Source: Blattabacterium sp. (Cryptocercus kyebangensis)
GTDB lineage: Bacteria > Bacteroidota > Bacteroidia > Flavobacteriales > Blattabacteriaceae
Reading direction: 5' to 3'
DNA: 64,000 bases
Assembly (NCBI RefSeq): GCF_003226855.1
Contig: NZ_CP029820.1
Location: 545,501 to 609,500, forward strand
Shown here: piece after piece, positions 47,238-57,639 of the stretch
Position numbering within the stretch: position 1 is the first letter of the stretch
How the letters are laid out: each line of letters begins with the position of its first letter
Position numbers and translations under genes: made by a program
Notes under the pieces: generated by a model
Database searches by the model: none
Told to the model about the DNA's origin: nothing
Seen by the model: only the letters and a program-made list of their open reading frames with translations

Positions 47238-49994
47238 CTATAGAAAAGCCTTTTCTAATATTTTATTTTGAATTTTTAAAAAATCTATATAAGATCCTGT
47301 AGATGTACTAGAATTTTCATATGGTGCTATTAAATGAAATGACAGACTATTCCCTATTTTTCTAAAAATAGAACTCCATAATCCCATATTTTCTGGTTCT
47401 TCTTGGACCCAGAAGACTCTTTTTTTATTTTTGTATTTATTAAATAATTCTATAATTTTTTTTATTTTCAAAGGATAAATTTGTTCTATACGAATTATAG
47501 CTGTTGTTTCATCCTTAATAGATTCTTTTTTCTTTAGCAAATCATAATATATTTTTCCAGAACAAAAAATTAATTTTGTTACTTTATCTATATCTATAAC
47601 CGAAGTGTCGTCCAAAATTTCTTGAAATTCTCCTTCAGAAAGTTCTTCCATTTTTGATATACATTTTGGATGACGAAGTAAACTTTTAGGGGTAAAAACT
47701 ACAAGAGGTTTCCGAAAATTTAATTTCATTTGTCTTCTCAAAAGATGATAAAAATTAGCAGGAGTAGTACAGTTAACCAAAAATAAATTATTGTTAGCAC
47801 AAAGTTGTAAATAACGTTCAATACGTGCAGATGAATGTTCTGGACCTTGTCCCTCGTATCCATGAGGAAGGAACATTACAATTCCATTTCTAATTTTCCA
47901 TTTATTTTCTCCAGAGGAAATATACTGATCTATAATAATTTGTCCTCCATTTCCAAAATCACCAAATTGAGCTTCCCATAAAGTCAAAGTATAAGGAGAT
48001 AACATCGCATATCCATATTCAAAACCTAAAACTCCATATTCAGAAAGTGGAGAATTGTAAACTTGCATTTTTCCTTGTCCTATTCGAATATGATTAAGTA
48101 AAAAAATATCCTCTTCTTCTTCTGTTTTTACAATTGCATGTCGTTGAGAAAAAGTCCCTCTTACAACATCTTCTCCTGATAGACGAATATTAAATCCTTC
48201 ATCTAAAAGTGTTCCATAGGATAGCAATTCTGCAATACTCCAATCTACTAATTTTTTTTTAACCATTTCTAATCTTTGTTGAAAGATAGATTTTGTTTTT
48301 TTAAAAAATATTTTATCCGTAGGAAGAGTAAAAATTTTATTGGAAATTTCTATAAGTCTTTCAATTGAAAATTGAGTATTTACTTTATGAAAAATTTCCT
48401 TATTTTTATAAGGAAAGTTTTTCCATTCTTCTTCTAAAAATGAATTTAGAATATTCCATTTAATAGTTTTTGCTTCATCAAATCCTATATTTAGAATTTT
48501 TTCATATTCTTGTTCCATTTTTTTTATTTCAATTGAATTAATGATCCCTTCTTTCTCTAATTTTTCTTTATACAAATTATATGAATTTGTATGTTTGGAA
48601 ATAACTTTATATAAAGTAGGTTGAGTAAAACGAGGTTCATCCGCTTCATTATGTCCATATTTTCTGTACCCAAGTAAATCTATGAAAATATCTTCATGAT
48701 AATGCATTCTAAAATCTACTGCAAAATGAATTGCTCGAATAACAGATTCTATATCATCTGCGTTAATATGTAATACTGGAGAAAGAACAATTTTTGCTAT
48801 ATCAGTACAGTAGGGACTAGAACGGCCTTCTGTGTTATTTGTCGTAAATCCTATTTGATTATTAATCACGAGGTGAATGGTCCCCCCTGTTTTATAACCT
48901 TTTAATTTAGATAGTTGTATTACTTCGTATACAATTCCTTGTCCTGATAAAGAAGCATCTCCATGAATAAGAATGGGAATTATTTTTTTTGAATCACTAT
49001 ATTGATTATAATCAATATCTATTTTAGAACGAGTGAGCCCTTCAACAATAGCGTCTACTGATTCTAAATGAGATGGATTTGGAACAAGACTTATTTTTAT
49101 ATATTTACCACTAAAAGTTTTTCTAATTTTTGTAAAACCTAAATGATATTTAACATCACCGGAAAATGATTTTTCTTTATATTTTTTTTCTTGGAATTCA
49201 CTGAAAATATGAGAATATTCTTTTTTTAAGAAATTAGAAAGAATGTTTAAACGTCCTCTATGAGACATACCTACGACAAAATATTCGGTCATATATTTAT
49301 TGGAAGTGTAATCTATCATTTCTTCCAATGCCGGTAATATAGATTCATTTCCTTCTATAGAAAATCTTTTTTTACCTACGAATTTAGTATGAATAAAATT
49401 TTCAAAGGAAACTGCTTCATTTAATTTTTTTAAAAAAAATTTTTTCTTTTCTTTGGAAAATTCGAATTTTTCTTTTAGAAACCAATTTTCAATCCATTCT
49501 ATTTTTTTAGGATCCGATATATACATATATTCTATCCCTATAGAATTACAATAAATACTTTTTAGATGTTTAATAATGTTTTTTAAACTATTTTTTCCAA
49601 TACCAATTAATTTTCCTGCTTCAAACGAAAGATCAAGTTCTTTTTCAGATAATCCAAAATTTTTTAAATCTAAAGAAGGTAAATGTTTTCTCCTTTTTCG
49701 TATAGGATTTGTATTAGTAAAAAAATGACCAATTTTTCGATAAGCTTGAATCAAATTATAAACTAAAAATTCTTTAGTAATTGTGTTAATAATTGGAACA
49801 TTTATGGGACTACTCTTAGTAGAGAGTTGATTCATTTTTTCATGAAAATTTTGATAATTTTCTTCATTAAAATCAAATCCATAAAAAAAAGCACACCAAC
49901 TTGGTTCTACTGAATTAGGATTTTCTTTATATTTCTTATAAAGAAACTCTATATTATGGATAGAGTTTAGAAAAGAATATCGATCATCACTCAT
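47238..49994 (-). CDS. sucA: 2-oxoglutarate dehydrogenase E1
   Basis: E1 decarboxylates 2-oxoglutarate with thiamine diphosphate. The N-terminal peptide has YKENPNSVEPSWCAFFYGF. The ThDP and substrate regions show MSHRGRLNILSNFL, HGDASLSGQGIVYEV, VINNQIGFTTNN and ISSGENKW, and a typical QGPEHSSARIERYLQL. The frame can be extended to a TTG at 50027, but that codon lies in a TAnnTTTG box (50025-50032). The ATG at 49994, giving MSDDRYSFLNS and 918 residues, matches family N-termini. It heads sucA-sucB. Confidence 0.95.
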   Translation of the reverse strand: MSDDRYSFLNSIHNIEFLYKKYKENPNSVEPSWCAFFYGFDFNEENYQNFHEKMNQLSTKSSPINVPIINTITKEFLVYNLIQAYRKIGHFFTNTNPIRKRRKHLPSLDLKNFGLSEKELDLSFEAGKLIGIGKNSLKNIIKHLKSIYCNSIGIEYMYISDPKKIEWIENWFLKEKFEFSKEKKKFFLKKLNEAVSFENFIHTKFVGKKRFSIEGNESILPALEEMIDYTSNKYMTEYFVVGMSHRGRLNILSNFLKKEYSHIFSEFQEKKYKEKSFSGDVKYHLGFTKIRKTFSGKYIKISLVPNPSHLESVDAIVEGLTRSKIDIDYNQYSDSKKIIPILIHGDASLSGQGIVYEVIQLSKLKGYKTGGTIHLVINNQIGFTTNNTEGRSSPYCTDIAKIVLSPVLHINADDIESVIRAIHFAVDFRMHYHEDIFIDLLGYRKYGHNEADEPRFTQPTLYKVISKHTNSYNLYKEKLEKEGIINSIEIKKMEQEYEKILNIGFDEAKTIKWNILNSFLEEEWKNFPYKNKEIFHKVNTQFSIERLIEISNKIFTLPTDKIFFKKTKSIFQQRLEMVKKKLVDWSIAELLSYGTLLDEGFNIRLSGEDVVRGTFSQRHAIVKTEEEEDIFLLNHIRIGQGKMQVYNSPLSEYGVLGFEYGYAMLSPYTLTLWEAQFGDFGNGGQIIIDQYISSGENKWKIRNGIVMFLPHGYEGQGPEHSSARIERYLQLCANNNLFLVNCTTPANFYHLLRRQMKLNFRKPLVVFTPKSLLRHPKCISKMEELSEGEFQEILDDTSVIDIDKVTKLIFCSGKIYYDLLKKKESIKDETTAIIRIEQIYPLKIKKIIELFNKYKNKKRVFWVQEEPENMGLWSSIFRKIGNSLSFHLIAPYENSSTSTGSYIDFLKIQNKILEKAFL

Positions 49995-50024
49995 ATACAA
50001 ATTTTTACCAAAAAAAATATTTAT

Positions 50025-50032
50025 CAAATTTA
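50025..50032 (-). promoter_or_regulatory. putative promoter (TTTG-N21-TAAATTTG) of sucA-sucB
   Basis: On the minus strand TAAATTTG matches the -7 consensus and ends 30 bases before the sucA ATG at 49994. A TTTG lies 21 bases upstream, close to the Bacteroidota -33 spacing, so both elements are present. The box overlaps the apparent TTG start at 50027, which is therefore probably not used. Confidence 0.55.
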
Positions 50033-50053
50033 AACAATTTTAAAAAAAATCTC

Positions 50054-52741
50054 TCAAAAAGAAATTCTATCATCATTTTTAAAAAATTTTATAAATTCTT
50101 TCGTTTCTTTCAAAACTAAACTTAGTCCATTTATATTGCTTCCTATTGCCATAGAAAAGAAAGATTTACCCCAATATTTTCCATGGATATAATCCGCCAT
50201 TTTACGGATAATTTTATGAGCATGAATATTTTTATTGTTGATTACAGAATCAGAAATAGATATAAAAATCATTATTTTCTTATCTTTGATAAAACTTACT
50301 ACCATAAATAAATTCGATACTTCGTTTCGTAAATCTAAAACAATTTTCTTAATAAGGTTGGGATTTAATTTTTTATCTTCATTAGATATATCACATATAT
50401 ATGTGATATAAGATAGTTGGATCGATTTTAATAAATACTCTTTTTTTAAAATTTTAATTTTCTGTGAAAACCCTTTTTCAAGTTCTTGTTTTAATTTTTT
50501 ATTTTCTATTTGTAAACTAAGAAAACTCTTTATCGGGGATTCCGGATATTTTAGAATTTTTTTTAATGATTTATGTTGAAAATGAATAGATTTTAAATAT
50601 TGAATAGCTTTTTTAGAAGTTATAGCCTTTATCCTACGTATTCCATACGATATAGAAGCCTCTGATAAAATTTCAAAAACTTGAATTAATCCAGTACATT
50701 TGACATGTGTACCAATACATAATTCGGAAGAATTTCCGAAAGTGATTACACGTACTTTTTCTTTATATTTTTCATGAAATATTCCGAAACAACCTTTTTT
50801 TATGGCTTCTTTCAATGGAAAAGATCTTTTTTCTTCTAGAAGAAGATTAGAAAAAATTAATTCTTGAACTAATTTTTCTATTTTATTTAATTCTTCTGTA
50901 GTTATTTTTTTATAATGTGAAAAATCAAAACGTAAATAATCTTCTCCAATATAAGATCCTTTCTGTTGAATATGGTCCCCCAAAACTTTTTTTAATGAGA
51001 AATGTAATAAATGAGTAGATGTGTGATTTTTTTCAATTTCTATTCTTCTATTTTTATTTACTATTGCTTGAAAAGATGAATCAATATTCAAAGGAAGTTT
51101 TCGAACAATATGTAAATTCATAGAATTTTCTTTTATTGTATTTTCAATAAAAATTTTATCTATTTTATTTTTTATAAAACCAGTATCCCCCAATTGTCCT
51201 CCTCCTTCAGGATAAAAAGGTGTTTTGGAAAAAACTAACTCGTAATAAGAATTTTTTCTTTTTTTTACGGATTTATTTTCTACTTTTCTATATTTTAGAA
51301 TGAAAATTTTATATTCTAAAAAATCATATCCTATAAAATTTTCATTTTCATTCACAAATTGATTATTATGAATTTTTATCCAATCACTTTTTATAATGAG
51401 ATTATTATCTATTTTAGATTTTTCTTTTTGTTTTAATAATTCTTTTTGGAATGATTTTTCATCTATAGAAAAATCATTTTTTTCAGCTAATATTCTAGAT
51501 AATTTTATGGGAAATCCATAAGTATCGTACAATTGAAAAATACTTTTTCCGTCAATAATTTTTTGATTTTTTTCTTTAGTTTTTATGATTAAATGATGAA
51601 ATCGTTCATACCCTTTTTCAATTACTCTAAAAAAAGAGGTTTCTTCTTCTTCAATTACATGCTTTATGTATTCTTTTTTATTTTCCAATTCAGGAAAAAA
51701 TATTCTAATTTCTCTTACCCAAGATTCCACAAATTTGTAAATAAAAGGTTTCTTTTTAGATAAAAAACGAGTTGCATAAATAACGGATCTTCTTAAAATT
51801 CTTCTTATAACATAACCAGCTCCATTATTTGATGGTAATTGACCATCGTAGATAGAAAAAACAAGAGCTCTTAAGTGATCGGCTATAATACGTATGGATA
51901 CATCTTGATAAAATTCTTCTTTATAAATTTTTCCTAAAGAATCTTTTATATCTCTAATTATTGGAAAAAATATATCCGTCTCATAACTAGAGAACTTTCC
52001 CTGTAATATCATACATAATCTTTCTAATCCCATCCCTGTATCTACATGTTTTGTAGATAAAATCTCCAAGGATCCATCTAATTTTCTAAAAAATTCTATA
52101 AAAACTAAATTCCAAATTTCTATCATCTTAGGATGTCCTTTATTGATCAGATATTTTCCTGGTAATCTATTTTTTTCTTCTTGATTACGAAAATCAATAT
52201 GAATTTCAGAACAAGGACCACAAGGACCCGTAGACCCCATTTCCCAAAAATTTTCTTTTTTTCCAAAAAAAAGGATATTATTTTTACTTGTTAACGAATT
52301 CCAATATTGGTAAGTTTCTTTATCCATGGATAATCCATCTTTTTCATCTCCAATAAAAACGGATATGTAAATATTTTTTTTTGGAATATTATATTTTTGT
52401 ATTAATAATTCCCAAGCCCATTCTATAGTTTCTTTTCTAGAATAATCTCCAAAAGACCAGTTTCCTAACATTTCAAACATAGTATGATGATAATTATCAT
52501 ATCCTACATTTTCTAAATCGTTATGTTTTCCAGAAACTCTAAGACATCTTTGAATATTAACGATTCTTCGAAATTCCGGATTTTTATATCCTAGAAAGTA
52601 ATCCTTGAAAGGATTCATGCCAGCATTAATAAAAAAAAGTGTAGGATCGTCTTTTAAATAAATAGGGAAAGAAGGAATAATTTTATGTTTTTTTTTTTGA
52701 AAAAAATCAAGGAAAGTATCTATTACATATTTGTATTTCAT
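50054..52741 (-). CDS. alaS: alanyl-tRNA synthetase
   Basis: AlaS charges tRNA-Ala and edits Ser and Gly. The class II core begins at the N-terminus (FFQKKKHKIIPSFPIYLKDD; NVGYDNYHHTMFEMLGNWSF; GPCGPCSEIHID). The editing site has HTSTHLL and, in the second motif, SSELCIGTHVKCTG, where the usual GGTH is IGTH. The zinc-site His and Cys remain. The C-terminal domain (last 150 residues) is short and diverged. At 895 residues it is near full length. It overlaps the upstream acyltransferase gene by 4 bp. Confidence 0.95.
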   Translation of the reverse strand: MKYKYVIDTFLDFFQKKKHKIIPSFPIYLKDDPTLFFINAGMNPFKDYFLGYKNPEFRRIVNIQRCLRVSGKHNDLENVGYDNYHHTMFEMLGNWSFGDYSRKETIEWAWELLIQKYNIPKKNIYISVFIGDEKDGLSMDKETYQYWNSLTSKNNILFFGKKENFWEMGSTGPCGPCSEIHIDFRNQEEKNRLPGKYLINKGHPKMIEIWNLVFIEFFRKLDGSLEILSTKHVDTGMGLERLCMILQGKFSSYETDIFFPIIRDIKDSLGKIYKEEFYQDVSIRIIADHLRALVFSIYDGQLPSNNGAGYVIRRILRRSVIYATRFLSKKKPFIYKFVESWVREIRIFFPELENKKEYIKHVIEEEETSFFRVIEKGYERFHHLIIKTKEKNQKIIDGKSIFQLYDTYGFPIKLSRILAEKNDFSIDEKSFQKELLKQKEKSKIDNNLIIKSDWIKIHNNQFVNENENFIGYDFLEYKIFILKYRKVENKSVKKRKNSYYELVFSKTPFYPEGGGQLGDTGFIKNKIDKIFIENTIKENSMNLHIVRKLPLNIDSSFQAIVNKNRRIEIEKNHTSTHLLHFSLKKVLGDHIQQKGSYIGEDYLRFDFSHYKKITTEELNKIEKLVQELIFSNLLLEEKRSFPLKEAIKKGCFGIFHEKYKEKVRVITFGNSSELCIGTHVKCTGLIQVFEILSEASISYGIRRIKAITSKKAIQYLKSIHFQHKSLKKILKYPESPIKSFLSLQIENKKLKQELEKGFSQKIKILKKEYLLKSIQLSYITYICDISNEDKKLNPNLIKKIVLDLRNEVSNLFMVVSFIKDKKIMIFISISDSVINNKNIHAHKIIRKMADYIHGKYWGKSFFSMAIGSNINGLSLVLKETKEFIKFFKNDDRISF
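50387..50410. repeat. 24-bp perfect palindrome inside alaS
   Basis: TATATCACATAT is followed directly by its exact reverse complement, ATATGTGATATA. It lies inside the C-terminal coding part of alaS (encoding SYITYICDI), so it may be chance in an AT-rich gene. No function is assigned. Confidence 0.7.
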
Positions 52742-53508
52742 AATTTAGTTTTTTTTCTGTTGTAATATTTAGGAGATTGTTCTATAGCGTCCATAATTTT
52801 TTCCATAATCATATTCGTAGTATCATTCTTTAAATCCAATTTAATAGGTTCTTTAAAAATCATTTTTTGTAAAACCCCTTTTTTTTTGATTCGAATTCCT
52901 TTTTTATCATAAGCTTTTTGAAATCCATCTATAACAATAGGAACTACAATAGGATTAAATTTTCTTATAACATGAACAATACCCCTTCGTCCAGGAGCAA
53001 ATTCTTTAGTAGTTCCTTGCGGAAAAGTAATGAGCCATCCATCATTTAAAGCGGTCCCCATACGAGTAATCTCAGATATATCTACGGATCTATTTACTTT
53101 TTTATTCCCCTCTCTCCATGTTCTTTTTACAGTAATAGCTCCTGAATAAGTAAATAATTTTGTAAGTATTCCTTTATTCATTGTTTCTTTAGCTGCTACA
53201 TAGTATAGATTAACTTTAGGATTTAAAAGATAAATAGGATTTTTTATCGTATTTATAAATCCATTTTTTACACTACAAAATACATGAAACATAGCAAACA
53301 CATCTGCAAAATAAGTTTGATGATTAGATACAAAAAGAACTCTTTTATCAGGAAGAGCTTTAATATATTCTGTTCCTTTTAATTGTAATTGATTAAATCC
53401 ATTATAACGATTGTAAGAAATACAACCAAAGGTGAAAATTAAAAAACGTTTTACGAAATGAAAATTTCCAAACGCGTCTCTAAATAGAGTACCCCCCTTT
53501 TTTTTCAA
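52738..53508 (-). CDS. PlsC-family acyltransferase (1-acylglycerol-3-phosphate acyltransferase-like)
   Basis: A 256-residue acyltransferase with the HX4D catalytic motif in VSNHQTYFADVFAMF, the glycerol-phosphate-binding FPQGTTKEF, and VPIVIDGFQKAYDKKG. Such enzymes add the second acyl chain in phospholipid synthesis; which lysophospholipid it uses cannot be told. Its 3' end overlaps alaS by 4 bp, implying one transcript. The N-terminus KKKGGTLFRDAFG has no clear membrane segment. Confidence 0.88.
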   Translation of the reverse strand: MKKKGGTLFRDAFGNFHFVKRFLIFTFGCISYNRYNGFNQLQLKGTEYIKALPDKRVLFVSNHQTYFADVFAMFHVFCSVKNGFINTIKNPIYLLNPKVNLYYVAAKETMNKGILTKLFTYSGAITVKRTWREGNKKVNRSVDISEITRMGTALNDGWLITFPQGTTKEFAPGRRGIVHVIRKFNPIVVPIVIDGFQKAYDKKGIRIKKKGVLQKMIFKEPIKLDLKNDTTNMIMEKIMDAIEQSPKYYNRKKTKL

Positions 53509-53557
53509 ATTTTTCTTTTTTTTACAAAAAATATATAAAATAAGGAATATTACTTAT

Positions 53558-56500
53558 CTATTTTTCCGTAATTTTGTCATTAAATTTATTCGAATAATAT
53601 GAATAATAGGATAAAAGAGAAATGAATCCTAAAATTAGTAAACTATAATAAACCCAATAAGGAATAGAAATTGGCTCTCCCCTAGCATAAGAATGTAATC
53701 CAGAAAGATAATAATTCACTCCAAAATAAGTCATAATAATAGAACTTATAGACAATATACTGGAAAAATTAAAAGAAAATATACCTCTAATTCCTGGTAT
53801 TAGACGCATATGTAATACAAAAGCATATAGCATTATGCTAATGAATGCCCAAGTTTCTTTTGGATCCCAACTCCAATAACGGCCCCAACTACTATTAGCC
53901 CAAATAGATCCTAAAAGAGTTCCTATAGTTAATAGAAATAGGCCTATAGTGAGGCTCATTTCATTAATAATAGTTAATTTATCGATATGAATTTTAATTT
54001 TATTCTTATATTCTTTTTTAGAATTATATTTTAAAAGAATATATAAAAGAAGAACTAAAATTCCTAAAAAGGATCCTGTGAAAAAAAATCCATAGCTTGA
54101 TGTAATGATAGCTACATGTATTATCAACCAATGAGATTTTAAAACAGGTACTAAATTAGTAATTTCTGGATCCAGAGTATCACTATGTGATGCTATCATC
54201 AATAAAATAGAGGCAATTAATGCAGTAATTCCTGAAACAAATTGATTTTTATAAAAGATTAATCCTATACCTACCAAACACCAACTAATAAAAATAGATG
54301 ATTCATATCCATTACTCCATGGAGCATGACCAGAAATATACCATCTTAAAATTAAACCTAAAGATTCAAAAATAAATAGAATGAATAAAAATGAAATTAA
54401 AATTCTATAGATCCAAAATATGTATTTTTTTTCAAAGAAAATTTTTATAAAAGAACTTATAAGAATTATTATTCCAATAACGGAATAAAAAAAAGGCAAA
54501 AAGTAAAAAATATTCAATTTATTATAAAAAATTTCTATATCTATTTTTCTCTTTGAAGGTAAAATAAATTTAGAATTTTTCAATTGATACAATTGTATCT
54601 TTTTTATTTCATTATCCGAAATATTCCAATTATTTTCATTTTTTGCATGAAACAAAGATTTCAAATAATTTTTGAACATCAATAATCCAATTGGATTTAA
54701 ACTATTGGAATCTGGAATTATCCAACTAGACCATGTATGATTTATATCGTTTGGAATAGGGAAAATACGAAGGTATTTACCTTGAAAAATTCCATGAATA
54801 ACTCCTACGCGTTCACTAAGGTTAATAACGGCTTTATCATATTCATTTCTTTGAATGGGACTTTTAGAAAAAGAATTTTCATAATCTTTTTGTAGAATAA
54901 ATTTTAATTTTGATGTTTTTGAATCTACAGTATAAAGATCTATCATAGATACATAACCTTCTTTATTGGCTTTTGTTTGAATTAAAAATTCAGTACCTCC
55001 CTTTTTATCCACTTTAATAAAAGGAATTTTTGCCCAAAATATATTATTTTGATGTATAGATATAAACCATTGATTAGCATCTAAAATTCCTATATGACTT
55101 TTTTTATGAATCTTTCGAAGAAGGTCTAACGCCATAGTATTTATAGGTTTTATTCTTCCTTTATTATCTTGTACTAGTAAACGCCCAAAATTCTCTCCAT
55201 GTTTTTTAGGAATATGAATATTATAGGAAATTTCTTTTAAAGAAATTTTTTTGAATTTTTTCAATTCATGAATATGAGAAAAAATAAAATGGCTGTTGAT
55301 TAATGAAAAAAAAATAAAAAATATAGAAATTTTAGATAAATCTTTTAATTTCTTTTTAAGAAAACTAAATCGAGTTCCTTTCCAAAATAAAGTAAGAAAC
55401 ATTCCTAAACTCATCAAAAAGTATCCAAAATAAGAAAAATTAGTACCTAAATAATCATTATTTACAGAAAAATGGGTCCCCTTTTCATCTGGATCATATC
55501 CAGATTGAAAAAATCTATATCCTTTGTAATTAAGAACATGGTTCATGTAAATGAAATAATTTTTCTTTTTTTCTTTATCTATTAGAGTTATATGACTAAT
55601 AAAAAAAGATGGAAATCCAGAACCTGGATAATTTTCGACCTTAAACTTATTTAACTTTAAAAAAAAAGGAAGATTCAAAAGAATAGATCCATATCCAATG
55701 GAAATTTGGTGATTATTGAAGAATATAGGTTCACTCATTTCCGTTCTATTTTTTCCTCCTAAAAAAGTGACCAATTTATATTTATTTTGAAAGGCTATCT
55801 TAGCCGTAATAGCATCTAATAAATTATCATTTTTTTTATCATCATTACAGGACTTAATATATTCTAATTTTCCTTTTACAATTCCTTCAGGAATAACCCA
55901 TTGAACTACTTCTTTATTTTTTTCTATTTGATATAAACTTCTTATTTTTATAGGTGTAATAGTATTTCTTGATAAGAATGTAATTTCTTTATTGATCATA
56001 TTCATTCTTCTCCCTAAAAAAGGAGATTTTACATAAAGTTTATCATTTTTTTCAAAAATTTGAATTCCAAAAGGAATATCCTTATTTAGGGAAAAAAAAA
56101 ATCCATTTATTTTTATTATTTTTCCATTTTTAAGAAAATTTTCCGTTCTCCCTTTTTTATTGGTTGAAACTATTTTTATAATTTTTTCCCCCGGACTTTT
56201 TTTAGAAAGAAATACTTTTGCACATGGAATATAGTTTATAATATTTATTTTCAATAAATCTCCTTCAAAAAAAAATTTTCCTTTATATCCATTATGAAAA
56301 GAAGATAAAATATAAGGATCATTATAAACCATTGTGTTCATCCCTCTATGTACTTTCAATTTTATATAATTTTTTCTAGAAATAATTTTTCCATTAGTTT
56401 CTCCTTCTCTTAAAGACATCATTCCTTCAAAACTATAGTATCTAGAAATAACTCCTCCCATAAAAATAAATACAAATGATATATGAAAAATTAATAAAGG

Positions 56501-56728
56501 AAATTTTTTTTTATTCCAAAGCTTATATTTCCATATATTTCCTATTAAATTTATTATAATTAGAACAATAATAGTTTCAAACCAAGTAGATTCATAAATA
56601 AATATTTTTGCTATATCTGTAGAATATTTCTTTTCTAAGAAAGTAGCTATTGCCATAGATAAGGCTAACAATAAAAATAAAACAGAAGTAATTTTTGTGG
56701 AAAAAAGAAATTTTTTTAACGTTCGCAT
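53558..56728 (-). CDS. cytochrome c biogenesis protein, ResB-ResC (CcsB-CcsA) fusion
   Basis: A 1056-residue System II heme-handling protein. The N-terminal ResB-like part has helices near residues 12-30, 52-70, 78-100 and 430-450 around a large periplasmic domain. The C-terminal CcsA-like part has about eight helices and the heme-binding WGRYWSWDPKETWAFISI, with His candidates in HWLIIHVAI and FVLHMRLIPG. It moves heme to the periplasm and attaches it to CxxCH proteins such as ActA and ActE. The fused form is typical of Bacteroidota. Preserving so large a gene suggests strong dependence on cytochrome c. Confidence 0.93.
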   Translation of the reverse strand: MRTLKKFLFSTKITSVLFLLLALSMAIATFLEKKYSTDIAKIFIYESTWFETIIVLIIINLIGNIWKYKLWNKKKFPLLIFHISFVFIFMGGVISRYYSFEGMMSLREGETNGKIISRKNYIKLKVHRGMNTMVYNDPYILSSFHNGYKGKFFFEGDLLKINIINYIPCAKVFLSKKSPGEKIIKIVSTNKKGRTENFLKNGKIIKINGFFFSLNKDIPFGIQIFEKNDKLYVKSPFLGRRMNMINKEITFLSRNTITPIKIRSLYQIEKNKEVVQWVIPEGIVKGKLEYIKSCNDDKKNDNLLDAITAKIAFQNKYKLVTFLGGKNRTEMSEPIFFNNHQISIGYGSILLNLPFFLKLNKFKVENYPGSGFPSFFISHITLIDKEKKKNYFIYMNHVLNYKGYRFFQSGYDPDEKGTHFSVNNDYLGTNFSYFGYFLMSLGMFLTLFWKGTRFSFLKKKLKDLSKISIFFIFFSLINSHFIFSHIHELKKFKKISLKEISYNIHIPKKHGENFGRLLVQDNKGRIKPINTMALDLLRKIHKKSHIGILDANQWFISIHQNNIFWAKIPFIKVDKKGGTEFLIQTKANKEGYVSMIDLYTVDSKTSKLKFILQKDYENSFSKSPIQRNEYDKAVINLSERVGVIHGIFQGKYLRIFPIPNDINHTWSSWIIPDSNSLNPIGLLMFKNYLKSLFHAKNENNWNISDNEIKKIQLYQLKNSKFILPSKRKIDIEIFYNKLNIFYFLPFFYSVIGIIILISSFIKIFFEKKYIFWIYRILISFLFILFIFESLGLILRWYISGHAPWSNGYESSIFISWCLVGIGLIFYKNQFVSGITALIASILLMIASHSDTLDPEITNLVPVLKSHWLIIHVAIITSSYGFFFTGSFLGILVLLLYILLKYNSKKEYKNKIKIHIDKLTIINEMSLTIGLFLLTIGTLLGSIWANSSWGRYWSWDPKETWAFISIMLYAFVLHMRLIPGIRGIFSFNFSSILSISSIIMTYFGVNYYLSGLHSYARGEPISIPYWVYYSLLILGFISLLSYYSYYSNKFNDKITEK

Positions 56729-56791
56729 ACTGATATCTATTTAATATTTTTTTTCAAAAAAATTTATAATATAGTTATAATGTCTGAACTT

Positions 56792-56807
56792 CTATTTATA
56801 TAAATAG
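56792..56807. repeat. 16-bp AT palindrome between the MBL gene and the cytochrome c biogenesis gene
   Basis: CTATTTATATAAATAG is a perfect palindrome in the 131-bp gap. On the minus strand no T-run follows, so it is at best a weak terminator or an operator. Confidence 0.4.
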
Positions 56808-56859
56808 GAGATATTCTATGATAAGAAAGATGAGTTAAAATTATATAGTTAATAGTAGT

Positions 56860-57630
56860 TTATATATAATCAATCAGTCCATCATAAGCTAAATAAACAT
56901 TTTTAGGTAATTGATTTTGAATTTCATCGTGAAATCCAAGTAAAGGGCTTATATGTGTAAAATAAGTTTTTTTAGGTCCAATTTTTTGGATTAGTTCCAA
57001 TGATTCGGATAATGTAAAAGGAGAGGAATGTTTTGAAACTTTTCTTAATACATTTAAGACTAAAATATTCAAACCTATTAATTTTTCCATGGTATGAATA
57101 GGAACACTACTTGCATCTGTTATATAGGCAAAGTTTTCTATACGAAATCCTAAAATAGGAAGAGGACCATGCCATATATATAAAGGAATAACTTTAAAAT
57201 ATTCTACTATGAAAGTATCCATATAATTATCCAATTCATAGATAGAAATTTTGGAAGTATTTGAATTTTTATTTTTTGAAAAAATATAGTAAAATCTTTT
57301 TTTTAAATTTTCTAATACACGACGTAATCCATAAACTGGAATCGTTTTTTTCATTTTAAAATTAATAGATCTTATTTCGTCTAATCCCCCTACATGATCG
57401 TGATGTTCATGTGTAATAAAAATCGCATCTATTTTTTCATGATTACTTCTTAACATTTGATAACGAAAATCAGGGCTGCAATCTATCAAAAATGATTTTT
57501 TATCTTTTTCAATAAGAATAGAACTTCGAAGTCTTTTATCTTTTGGACTCTTTGATAAACATACTGGATGTTTGGACCCAATGATAGGGACTCCCTGTGA
57601 GGTACCAGTTCCTAAAAAAGTAATTTTCAT
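56860..57630 (-). CDS. metallo-beta-lactamase-fold hydrolase (PhnP-like)
   Basis: A 256-residue MBL-fold protein. The metal-site motif is THEHHDHVGGLDEIR, with further ligands in HGPLPILGFR, AYITDASSVP and THISPLLG. The N-terminus ITFLGTGTSQGVPIIGS and a zinc-like VCLSKSPKDKRLRSS region match the PhnP-like phosphodiesterase subgroup. The substrate is not known; PhnP itself acts on cyclic ribose phosphates. It starts 9 bp after recA, so the two are probably co-transcribed. Confidence 0.9.
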   Translation of the reverse strand: MKITFLGTGTSQGVPIIGSKHPVCLSKSPKDKRLRSSILIEKDKKSFLIDCSPDFRYQMLRSNHEKIDAIFITHEHHDHVGGLDEIRSINFKMKKTIPVYGLRRVLENLKKRFYYIFSKNKNSNTSKISIYELDNYMDTFIVEYFKVIPLYIWHGPLPILGFRIENFAYITDASSVPIHTMEKLIGLNILVLNVLRKVSKHSSPFTLSESLELIQKIGPKKTYFTHISPLLGFHDEIQNQLPKNVYLAYDGLIDYI

Positions 57631-57639
57631 ATATTTTTA

